The notes under the pieces were generated by a model. The model saw only the letters and a list, made by a program, of their open reading frames with translations. It was not told where the DNA came from and made no database searches. From assembly GCA_963843285.1 (NCBI GenBank), contig CAWJJO010000017.1:124001-188000 (forward strand): a stretch of DNA of 64,000 nucleotides. Direction: 5' to 3'. A program made the position numbers and the translations under genes. This document shows positions 33,416 to 41,210 of this stretch, piece after piece; within the stretch, counting starts at the first letter, position 1; each line of letters starts with the position of its first letter. The DNA comes from CAZDDB01 sp963843285. Its GTDB lineage: Bacteria > Acidobacteriota > HRBIN11 > JAKEFK01.

Positions 33416-34849
33416 TCAGGACAAAATTGAGATTTTCTCTTTCAGAATCTGCAGCAAGAGATCCACTGTGCTGAGGTGTGACCGAAAGGCGAGACACGCA
33501 AAGCGGAGAGTGAAATTGCCGTTGAGCAAGGTGGATGAAATGAAGACACGCCCATCTTTGACGACTTCATCCAGCAGACGCTTGTTGAATTCATTCGCGT
33601 CCCCATATTTCGGAATGAAGCGGTATGTGACTACTGACAGCTCCGGCTCCGGCCCGGTCTCAAAACCGAGCTTTTGTGCTTCCTTGTGAAAGTATTTTGC
33701 GAGCAGCAGCTTTTCTTCCAGACATGCGCGAAAGGGTTTGATTCCATGAAGCTTCAACGGCAGCCACAGACGCAGACCGCGAAAATGTTTTGTCAGTTCG
33801 GGCGATAATTCCGCAGGCGAAGGCTCTTCATTTGCAGCAACTGCATCCTGCATGTAATTGGCGACATAGTAGTGCGAAGCATGAAGCTTGTCTTGATCTT
33901 TTACAAGAACAACGCCAAGTCCGTACGGCAGAAACAATCCTTTGTGCGGATCGATCACGAGCGAATCGGACATTTCGATTCCCCGCAACTTTTTCTTCCC
34001 TTCTTTTGTAAGGATGAAGAAACCGCCATACGCTGCATCAACGTGATACCAGAGTTGATAGCGTTTTGCGATTTTGCCGATCTCATCGAGCGGATCGATG
34101 GCGCCCACATCCGTAGTGCCCGCGGAAGCGATCACAAGAAACGGATTGAGTTTCTTCTTTTTGTCAGCCGCAATTTGCTTTTCCAGTGCCGAGGCAACCA
34201 TGCGGAACATCGGATCGAGCGGAACGTAACGGACGATCGCTTCCTTCAACCCTGCGATCCGGATCGCCTTATCCACCGAATGATGGACTTGCTGCGACAG
34301 ATAGATCACCGAACGTTCGACCTGTCTGGCGCGAATGTTCATCGCATCGCGCGCTGTTACAATCCCGATCAGGTTCGCGATGCTTCCACCTGATGCGAGG
34401 TTCCCCGCCGTATTCTTTGGATAGCCAAGAATCTTCGCCAGCCAGCGAATCAGCATATTCTCCATGCGTACCGCGCCGGGGTTCGCGAAGAACACGCCTG
34501 CGTATCGGTTTGTTACGTCCGCCATGTAATCGCCAAGCGAGGAATAGTAAATGCCGCCGCCGGGAATGTACGCAAGATGACCTCCGGAGGCGGGATTCAA
34601 TCCCGGAAAATCGACATGATCTCGCAGAAGCCTCAGAGCTTCCTCGATGCCGATCGGATTTTCTGAAATCGGTGAATTTAGAAGGCCAATCCCTTTCTCA
34701 GTTGTGACGTTGTAGGCTTTGGCTTTTTCAATCCGGTTCAGAAACTGTTCGGTGTAGGTGATTACTTTTTTGCGAACTTTTTGTCGTTCAGCGGGAGACG
34801 GCTCCAATAGCCGCGCAATTCTTTCCAGCGCCTGAATCCGTTTTCTCAT
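33416..34849 (-). CDS. Group II PLP-dependent decarboxylase (aromatic amino acid/glutamate type)
   Basis: 477 residues, family-typical length. Fold-type I signatures are present: NLASGGSIANLIGIVTARD near the cofactor phosphate site, HHSVDKAIRIAG stacking His, ASAGTTDVGAIDPLDEIG, WYHVDAAYGGF and the Schiff-base lysine in VIDPHKGLF. Expected to decarboxylate an L-amino acid to the amine with PLP in the cytoplasm; aromatic, glutamate or other substrates cannot be separated by eye. Follows the Ser/Thr kinase gene on the same strand (32 bp). Confidence 0.92.
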   Translation of the reverse strand: MRKRIQALERIARLLEPSPAERQKVRKKVITYTEQFLNRIEKAKAYNVTTEKGIGLLNSPISENPIGIEEALRLLRDHVDFPGLNPASGGHLAYIPGGGIYYSSLGDYMADVTNRYAGVFFANPGAVRMENMLIRWLAKILGYPKNTAGNLASGGSIANLIGIVTARDAMNIRARQVERSVIYLSQQVHHSVDKAIRIAGLKEAIVRYVPLDPMFRMVASALEKQIAADKKKKLNPFLVIASAGTTDVGAIDPLDEIGKIAKRYQLWYHVDAAYGGFFILTKEGKKKLRGIEMSDSLVIDPHKGLFLPYGLGVVLVKDQDKLHASHYYVANYMQDAVAANEEPSPAELSPELTKHFRGLRLWLPLKLHGIKPFRACLEEKLLLAKYFHKEAQKLGFETGPEPELSVVTYRFIPKYGDANEFNKRLLDEVVKDGRVFISSTLLNGNFTLRFACLAFRSHLSTVDLLLQILKEKISILS

Positions 34850-34881
34850 TCGAAGCCGCTCCTCTTCTTGCCGCTATCAGC

Positions 34882-37581
34882 TCATTCCTTTCCGGGCGAT
34901 GGATTCTGAAGCGTTGCCATCCAGATGTCGGACTGGGTTTGAGTTCGTTGAATATAGATCGTCCGGTTGTCATTACTCAATGTTGCGAAGGATGCGTTTT
35001 CATCCAATTCCGCTATTTTGCGGACGGCTCCACTTTCCGTGTCAATAATATGAAGGGCCTTTCCGGATAGAAATAGAATGCGGCGATTATCGGTAAACCA
35101 CCCTGCAAGCGACTCTGTACTTAACCCGATTTTGATCGGGACAGTCATAGATCTATACTTTCGGTTTTCTAATGAGTAAAGAATGAGCTCATCTGTCGGT
35201 ATCAAACGGCTGCCGGCGATTGTCTTTCCATCGGGGGACCAGAACATGCCGGCAAAAGGGTTGGTTGCATTTGTTGGAAGCGGCGGCAATTGAATCGGGT
35301 TGCGCCATGGAATGCCTGATGACGTGTCAAACAAAAACGAGGCGTTTTCGTTGTTGGTCAAAACAGTTTTGCCGTTTGGTGAGAACGCAGGTTGCCATGA
35401 CACAAAGGATTCCTTCGAAGCTTGCCTCAGGCCGCTACCATCTCTTTGAATAAGCCATAAATCGTATTGGCCGGATCGATCCGACATGAAAGCGATCGAT
35501 TTTCCATCAGGACTCCAGGATGGATAACGGTCGCGGTAGAGATCATCTGTGAGTTTTGTCTTTTGGGTACCGTCGGTTCGAATCACATAGATGTCCTGCT
35601 GCGGCCAGACCGTGAAAAATGTGAGCCATTCACCATCCGAAGACACAGTTGCGACGTCAAAGAAATCTGTGCTGGACGTCACCTGTTGCGGCGCCGATGT
35701 GAGTTTTTCTGCGACAGGATCAAAGGATATTTTTTGTATTTCAGATCGATTATCAAAGGCGGCATACACCAGCTGGTTTGGATTTGAGGCAAAACTAATA
35801 TTCTCAATCCAGGCGGAAGGAGTGGTAACGTTCTCCGGTTGTCCCTGCAGCTTGCCTGTTTGTGGATCGATCGGGACACGTCGCAGATTCATGCTTCCGC
35901 TGCGATCGCTGATGTAATAAAGGTACTTGCCATCGGGGGACCAGACGGGATTCCAGTCCACAGGCGGATCATCTGTAACCGCGACGGAATCTTTCCTGGA
36001 CACTCCGACAGTCCAGATATCTCTCTGTCCGGAAGATCCTTTCAAGCCCCAAAAGGCGATTCTGTTTCCTTGAGGGGACCATGCAGGAGCGGTTGAATCC
36101 CTTCCTTCCAACAGTAATTTCTTCTCACCGGTCTGCGCGTTTACGATCCATATTTTTGCGTCCCCGCCGCCGTGCAGTGGATCGTTGTTCACCGTGGAGA
36201 AAGCAATCTCTTTTCCATCCGGAGACCAGCTTGGAAAGAACCCGAAATCGGTAAGTCTTCGCGCGGATTCACCGCTTGCCCCCATCACAAAGATCCCGCC
36301 GCCATCACGCTCGGATCGAAACGCAATCTGATCGCCCGAAGGAGAAAACGCAGGTTGACGATCGTCCGCCGTTGAATTCTGTGTAAGGTTGATCGGATTG
36401 CGACCGCCAACTCGCGAAAAGTAAATGTCCTGGTTCCCGCTTTGCCTGCTGACGTAGACGAAGCCTTTGCCGTCCGGAGAAAGACTGGGCTGGTACTCTG
36501 TACCGGGAATATCGGTGAGCTTTTGAAAACTCACTTGCGGCATCAAAGAAGATGCTCCCGGATTTGTTTTCAAAAGAAACAAATATCTTCCGGCGACACC
36601 GCCAATCGCGAAAACGAGAAGAATTGCCAGGGGTAGCGCCAATGCCAGCGATAACCGGCGTTTGCGCGGCAGTTCCACTGCGTGGACGGAAGCGGTACTG
36701 GGGGAGGAAGTTTGGCTAATGCCGGAAATCATTTCGAGATCAAAGGCAAGATCGCGAACGGACTGAAATCGCTCTTCGGGATCTTTTTCGAGGCAATGCT
36801 GAACCATGCGTTGCAGGCCAGGTGGCGCTTGAACTCCACTGGAAATCAAATCCGGAGGATCTCCCTTCAAGATTGCCGTGATCACATCCGCGCTGGAGTC
36901 TCCCGGAAAAGCGCGCTTGGACGAAAGCATTTCATAGAGAATTGCGCCGAAACTGAAGATGTCGGAACGATGATCCACACTTCTGCCGCGAACTTGTTCC
37001 GGTGACATGTAACCCATGGTACCCATCACGACTCCCGGCTCTGTGCCGGGATCAATCGTTTGCAGGACCGAATGCTGGCCGGAAACCGGTTCGGGAGTGG
37101 TCAATTTTGCCAATCCAAAATCGAGAATTTTGACTCTGTTGTCCTGCGTAACAAAAATATTTTCCGGTTTCAGATCGCGATGGACGATTCCTTTATCATG
37201 AGCAGCGGATAAACCTCGCGCAATCTGCAGCGAATATTCCACTACTTTTCGAACAAGGAGCGGCTCGTCCCGCATTCGTTCGCGAAGAGTTTTTCCCGTG
37301 AGAAGCTCAGAAACGACGTAAACGTTTCCATCGACGGACCCGATATCGTAGATCGTGAGAATATTCGGGTGATTCAGCATTCCCGCCGCGCGGGCTTCCT
37401 GCTCGAACCGCCGCATCCGTTCGGGGTCTCCGGTGAATTGCTGCGGCAATACCTTCAAAGCAACTTCGCGGCTCAATCGCGGATCCTGCGCGCGATATAC
37501 TTCGCCCATTCCACCCGCGCCCAGGGGAGCGAGAATTTCGTATGGCCCAAGTTTCGTGCCGGGTTGCAATTGCATCGTCAT
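34882..37581 (-). CDS. Ser/Thr protein kinase with transmembrane helix and TolB-like propeller
   Basis: 899 residues. The N-terminal kinase (residues ~12-280) has the glycine loop LGAGGMGEV, VAIK-type lysine (EVALKVLP), HRDLKPEN, DFGLAKL and the GTMGYMSPEQVRG activation segment, so it should be active. A membrane helix at ~310-335 separates it from ~550 residues of PD40/TolB propeller repeats, each reading like SPDGKGFVYVSR or FSPSGDQIAFRS, expected in the periplasm. This build is characteristic of Acidobacteriota. A related kinase is encoded at 41211-43868. The ligand is unknown. Confidence 0.95.
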   Translation of the reverse strand: MTMQLQPGTKLGPYEILAPLGAGGMGEVYRAQDPRLSREVALKVLPQQFTGDPERMRRFEQEARAAGMLNHPNILTIYDIGSVDGNVYVVSELLTGKTLRERMRDEPLLVRKVVEYSLQIARGLSAAHDKGIVHRDLKPENIFVTQDNRVKILDFGLAKLTTPEPVSGQHSVLQTIDPGTEPGVVMGTMGYMSPEQVRGRSVDHRSDIFSFGAILYEMLSSKRAFPGDSSADVITAILKGDPPDLISSGVQAPPGLQRMVQHCLEKDPEERFQSVRDLAFDLEMISGISQTSSPSTASVHAVELPRKRRLSLALALPLAILLVFAIGGVAGRYLFLLKTNPGASSLMPQVSFQKLTDIPGTEYQPSLSPDGKGFVYVSRQSGNQDIYFSRVGGRNPINLTQNSTADDRQPAFSPSGDQIAFRSERDGGGIFVMGASGESARRLTDFGFFPSWSPDGKEIAFSTVNNDPLHGGGDAKIWIVNAQTGEKKLLLEGRDSTAPAWSPQGNRIAFWGLKGSSGQRDIWTVGVSRKDSVAVTDDPPVDWNPVWSPDGKYLYYISDRSGSMNLRRVPIDPQTGKLQGQPENVTTPSAWIENISFASNPNQLVYAAFDNRSEIQKISFDPVAEKLTSAPQQVTSSTDFFDVATVSSDGEWLTFFTVWPQQDIYVIRTDGTQKTKLTDDLYRDRYPSWSPDGKSIAFMSDRSGQYDLWLIQRDGSGLRQASKESFVSWQPAFSPNGKTVLTNNENASFLFDTSSGIPWRNPIQLPPLPTNATNPFAGMFWSPDGKTIAGSRLIPTDELILYSLENRKYRSMTVPIKIGLSTESLAGWFTDNRRILFLSGKALHIIDTESGAVRKIAELDENASFATLSNDNRTIYIQRTQTQSDIWMATLQNPSPGKE

Positions 37582-37593
37582 ACTTTAACACCG

Positions 37594-37911
37594 TTATTGT
37601 CCTTCCCATTCCATAAGAATTCGATCTACGATTTCCGCAACCAACTGTCTTGCTTTCCATCGTTCACACCCTGAGTCTTCAATACAACCGCAGAGATCCT
37701 GGAATATTTCCGCGATCGAACGGTTAGAGCTGCATCGCTCGAAGGTAGAAAGACTAGATGATCCAGGTCACCACACGCAAGACACAGGGCCCCCCTTCTC
37801 CTTGTTCAACGTGATCCATGCTTTGGACCCCAGATCTTCACCGCATTCGCCACAACGGGATTCGCGCAGAGATATGAATACCTTCAAATCCTCTTCTTTG
37901 CGCGCTTTCAT
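37594..37911 (-). pseudogene. DUF2293-like gene remnant, frameshifted and internally deleted
   Basis: On the minus strand the ATG at 37911 starts KARKEEDLKVFISLRESRCGECGEDLG, then frame changes at a C6 run (plus strand 37790-37795) to reach LCLACGDLDHLVFLPSSD and TVRSRKYSRISAVVLK. A third frame carries GCERWKARQLVAEIVD to a TAA at 37594. These three blocks resemble the zinc-ribbon start, middle and C-terminal end of DUF2293-type proteins, with roughly 80-100 residues missing between the last two. The order and strand agree throughout. Family assignment is from memory of the motif pattern. Confidence 0.65.
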
Positions 37912-38131
37912 AACTTTAAATTTTTCGGATTCCGCCAGTGCCAATGGTAAGGTTTCAGGGAGTCACAGAGAAAAAGTAAATCATGCTGTATTTATTAGCG
38001 GTTCCAATTGTTGCGATTCTTGGAATCATACAACAGTTCGGTGTGGCGCAGGACAATTGATCGCTGGAAGCTTCTGTCCGGTTTGTGAGAATTACTTCAG
38101 TTGCTGCGCGGGTATAATAAACGTCGATCCG

Positions 38132-40504
38132 ATGCAGAACACTTTCTCCTTCAAGCGCATCTTTATCGAAAAAGAACTCTGGATTCTGGTTCTTCTTAGT
38201 ATCGTTTATTGCTACCGCCCACTGTTTCTTGGTGAGACGTTCTTTTATCGCGATCTGTTTGAGCATTATGTTCCGCAAAAGCGCCTGTTTGCGGACTTGA
38301 TAAGAACGGGGCAATTGCCGCTGTGGGATGTCTATTTACACGGCGGCCAGCCTTATCTTGCCGATCCGACAAATGTGGCTCTGTCTCCCACGAGTCTCCT
38401 GTATCTCTTCTTACCCCTGCTGACGGCCTTTAACTTAGAAATTGCGTTCCATCTGATTTTTTGCGCCATCTTCGCTTACGCCCTGGCCCGCGCCCTGGGG
38501 TTCCATCCGCGGGCTAGTCTTGTGACCGGAGCCATCTTCGCATTCTGTGGTGTGACACTATCGCTCATCAATGTTCTCCGTTTCTGGGCAATGCCATACA
38601 TCCCACTTGTCCTGCTCTTCTGGCATCTCTGTCTTGTGGAACGTCAGAGGAAGTGGTTTGCGGCTACCGCGCTGGCCGGAGCCATCCAGGTGTTTGCCGG
38701 CTCTCCGGAAACATCTCTGCTCACGATGCTATTCCTTTTAGGTTGGGGTCTGACGTATCCGTATCCGCAACGGCGCGCTTTCAAAACCTGTCTCCTTTGG
38801 GTCGTCCTTGTTCTATTCATCATCGGCCTCTCCGCCATCCAAATACTGCCGACTGCCGAAATGGTGCGGCATTCCTCGCGCTCAGATGTGGATTACGAGA
38901 CGTTTACCACGTGGCCTCTTCACCCCGCACGCCTTCCGGAGATTCTGTTCCGTTCGTTTTTGGGCCGCACAGACGCCCTTTCCTCCGCCGATTATTGGGG
39001 AAAAACAATCGAAGGTGTACCTTACACTTTTATGCTGAGCATTTACTTCGGTCTCCTTACTACAGTATTCGTTATCGCCTCACACCTGGAACCCAATGTT
39101 CTTCCCAAAAGGATCAGGATATTCTTAGTTTCTCTCTGCTTTTTGCTAAGCGGTCTTGCCCTGGGTAACGCATTGCCCTTCTTTCGGCAGTTCTATGATT
39201 TCATGCCGATTCACTGGTTCCGTTACCCGATTAAGTTGCTGATGGGCGCGACGCTTCCAGTCAGCCTCCTGGCGGGATCTACTTTTGATGCTCAATATGA
39301 GATCAGCGACGACCGGAAACCGTCTACTTCATTTCTAATCCTTCTGTGGTTCTTAACGATTGCCTTAATTGCCTTCACCGCTACATTCTTTCTGTCCGGA
39401 CCATTTGCTTCTATGCTCCAGTTGCTCTTTTTCAGCGATTCGGCTGAGAACATAAGGCAAGGGCTGTTTTTATCCTTCCGGCACACCTGCTGGGTGTTCA
39501 CGATTGCGACTTTGTTATCTCAATATCAAAAGATGAACCCCAGGAGAGTGCACATTTGGATCCTTTCGGCCGTGCTTGTACTTGACCTCTTTCTGGCAGG
39601 CCGCAGCGTGAATCCATCGGCGTCGAGAGAATTACTCATGAAAACTCCATCGCTCGCGGCCTTCATTCAAAAGGAGATAGCGGACGGAAGACTTTTCCGA
39701 GATGAATCACCCTCAAGAGTCGAATTGCGTGCGCCTTCAAACGATATCGTCTGGAGGGAAATTTGGTACGTTCAGACGCTGAATTACTATCAGGCCGCCT
39801 ACTACAAGATACCCGTGGTCTTCCACGACGATTTTGACCGTCTTGCCCCGCTTCCTATCATGACTTTGAAAAGGCTTCTCTACTCCGTTCCGTGGGAACG
39901 TCGCGTGCCATTATTATCTTCCGCAGCAGCATCGCTCGTTCTCACGGAAGAGGACGTTGAAGTTCCAGGTCTTCGACGTTTGGCTGTGGTTCAAAATGCC
40001 AGCAAGTTGAAGTTCTATTTGTATCGAAATGAGAAGGCCCCGCCTCGGGCTGTGTTCGTTACGACATGGATCTATTTAAAGTCCGGGGATGTATTGAGAG
40101 CGATGTTGAGCCCGACCTTTAATCCCGCCAAACACGTAGTGCTCGAAGGAACTCCGGGTGCGCTTGTATCCCATCCTTGCGGTTTGGCGGAAATGAAGAC
40201 GATCCAATCAGAGGCAAATAGAACTGACTATTCTGTGGTAAGTGCTTGCGATGGATATCTGGTGTTCTCTGAATCTTATTATCCGGGATGGCGCGTCCAG
40301 GTGGACGGCAAACAGGCGCCTATCGAACGGGCGAACTATGCTTTTTCGGCGGTTTTCCTCAAGGCAGGCAGACACACCGTGATAAGACACTTCTTTCCGA
40401 TGTCTGTATTGCTCGGCGTCACCCTTTCCATAACTTCTCTCGTTTCATTGTGGCTCGTGAGCCGTAAGGATTGGCTCCTTTCCTGCGTTTATTCATCACA
40501 CTGA
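38132..40504 (+). CDS. YfhO-like multi-pass membrane protein (GT-C fold)
   Basis: 790 residues from the ATG at 38132; the open frame upstream to 37802 codes for nothing recognisable and overlaps the pseudogene. About twelve helices occupy the first ~560 residues. The loop GETFFYRDLFEHYVPQKRLFADLIRTGQLPLWDVYLHGG is typical of GT-C/YfhO proteins, and the C-terminal domain has SESYYPGWRVQVDGKQAPIERANYAFSAVFLKAGRHTV, the YfhO signature. Known members help glycosylate lipoteichoic acid in Gram-positives; here a lipid-linked sugar transferase of the envelope is a reasonable guess. Confidence 0.82.
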   Translation: MQNTFSFKRIFIEKELWILVLLSIVYCYRPLFLGETFFYRDLFEHYVPQKRLFADLIRTGQLPLWDVYLHGGQPYLADPTNVALSPTSLLYLFLPLLTAFNLEIAFHLIFCAIFAYALARALGFHPRASLVTGAIFAFCGVTLSLINVLRFWAMPYIPLVLLFWHLCLVERQRKWFAATALAGAIQVFAGSPETSLLTMLFLLGWGLTYPYPQRRAFKTCLLWVVLVLFIIGLSAIQILPTAEMVRHSSRSDVDYETFTTWPLHPARLPEILFRSFLGRTDALSSADYWGKTIEGVPYTFMLSIYFGLLTTVFVIASHLEPNVLPKRIRIFLVSLCFLLSGLALGNALPFFRQFYDFMPIHWFRYPIKLLMGATLPVSLLAGSTFDAQYEISDDRKPSTSFLILLWFLTIALIAFTATFFLSGPFASMLQLLFFSDSAENIRQGLFLSFRHTCWVFTIATLLSQYQKMNPRRVHIWILSAVLVLDLFLAGRSVNPSASRELLMKTPSLAAFIQKEIADGRLFRDESPSRVELRAPSNDIVWREIWYVQTLNYYQAAYYKIPVVFHDDFDRLAPLPIMTLKRLLYSVPWERRVPLLSSAAASLVLTEEDVEVPGLRRLAVVQNASKLKFYLYRNEKAPPRAVFVTTWIYLKSGDVLRAMLSPTFNPAKHVVLEGTPGALVSHPCGLAEMKTIQSEANRTDYSVVSACDGYLVFSESYYPGWRVQVDGKQAPIERANYAFSAVFLKAGRHTVIRHFFPMSVLLGVTLSITSLVSLWLVSRKDWLLSCVYSSH

Positions 40505-40549
40505 TTTCACTTCATGGAGTGGATGTTACTCAGTATCAACCTGAGGAGG

Positions 40550-40885
40550 CTAACTGATGATCTCATTGAGGCCTTCTATGACTTGATCCAGTTCCTCCGG
40601 GGACACTCTGCCAATTTTCTTTCCCAATCGTTCTACTGAAAGTGTACGTATTTGGCTAATTTTGACCCAGGAGCGCTTGGGCAACTTTCCGCTCAAGAGC
40701 TCCATTGTTAGCGGAAAACTTGCTCGTTGAGTCTGACTGGTAATGGCAACCGCGATGACAGTACCAGAACGCTGGTTGAAGATATCATGGCTTAGAATCA
40801 AGACCGGCCTGAGCCCGGCCTGCTCCGATCCCCTGACTGGATTCAGGTCTGCCCACAGGATGTCACCCCTCAGTATTCCGGCCAT
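40550..40885 (-). CDS. mazF: MazF/PemK-family endoribonuclease toxin
   Basis: 111 residues. Hallmarks: RGDILWADLNPVRGSEQAGLRPVLILSHD, TVIAVAITSQ, and the SWVKISQIRTLSVERLGKKIGRVS block containing the catalytic-site residues Arg of LRPV and Thr/Ser of the central strand. Toxins of this family cut mRNA at short sequences. The start overlaps the antitoxin's 3' end by 16 bp, giving a classic antitoxin-first operon. Presumed repressed by the antitoxin-toxin complex. Confidence 0.93.
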   Translation of the reverse strand: MAGILRGDILWADLNPVRGSEQAGLRPVLILSHDIFNQRSGTVIAVAITSQTQRASFPLTMELLSGKLPKRSWVKISQIRTLSVERLGKKIGRVSPEELDQVIEGLNEIIS

Positions 40886-41115
40886 CGATCCAACTCTACG
40901 CCAAATCCCTCTTCAGCCATTTCTTGTTCGAACTTGCGGTCTAGTTTTGCGCATTCGCGTGCCAATCTGCTTTGTTCAATTCGCTCCAGCTTTTCCTGAA
41001 CTGCCGCCTGGATCGCCTTACTTCGGTTCGGAAAAGTGCGCTTCTTGATCAGACGGTCCAGCTTACTTAGCGTCTCTTTTTCCAGCGTAATAGCTACTTT
41101 GGTCGTACTCATCAT
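40870..41115 (-). CDS. Ribbon-helix-helix antitoxin (MazE-like)
   Basis: 81 residues. The N-terminus TTKVAITLEKETLSKLDRLIKKRTFPNRSKAIQAAVQEKLERI is a CopG/ParD-type ribbon-helix-helix; the acidic-aromatic tail (EEGFGVELDRWPEY) should wrap the toxin. It is upstream of and overlaps the MazF-type toxin gene by 16 bp. The ATG or the ATG one codon later may be used. It likely autoregulates its own promoter in the 95-bp gap before the kinase gene. Confidence 0.9.
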   Translation of the reverse strand: MMSTTKVAITLEKETLSKLDRLIKKRTFPNRSKAIQAAVQEKLERIEQSRLARECAKLDRKFEQEMAEEGFGVELDRWPEY

Positions 41116-41210
41116 TCCTCCAGGGTATTACAATATGTCATACCGAAGGAAAAATGCAACTTGATTTTGAAGCAGAAACGAATCTTGCGGGCAAGATGCT
41201 GGCGGTCCCG

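Noticed and set aside
37983..38060. 25-codon ORF with one hydrophobic stretch before the YfhO-like gene
   Set aside because: Very short with no ribosome-binding site; no evidence beyond an open frame.
37802..38131. 330-bp 5' extension of the YfhO-like frame
   Set aside because: It has no homologous sequence, low-quality composition, and overlaps the DUF2293-like pseudogene region; the family start is at 38132.
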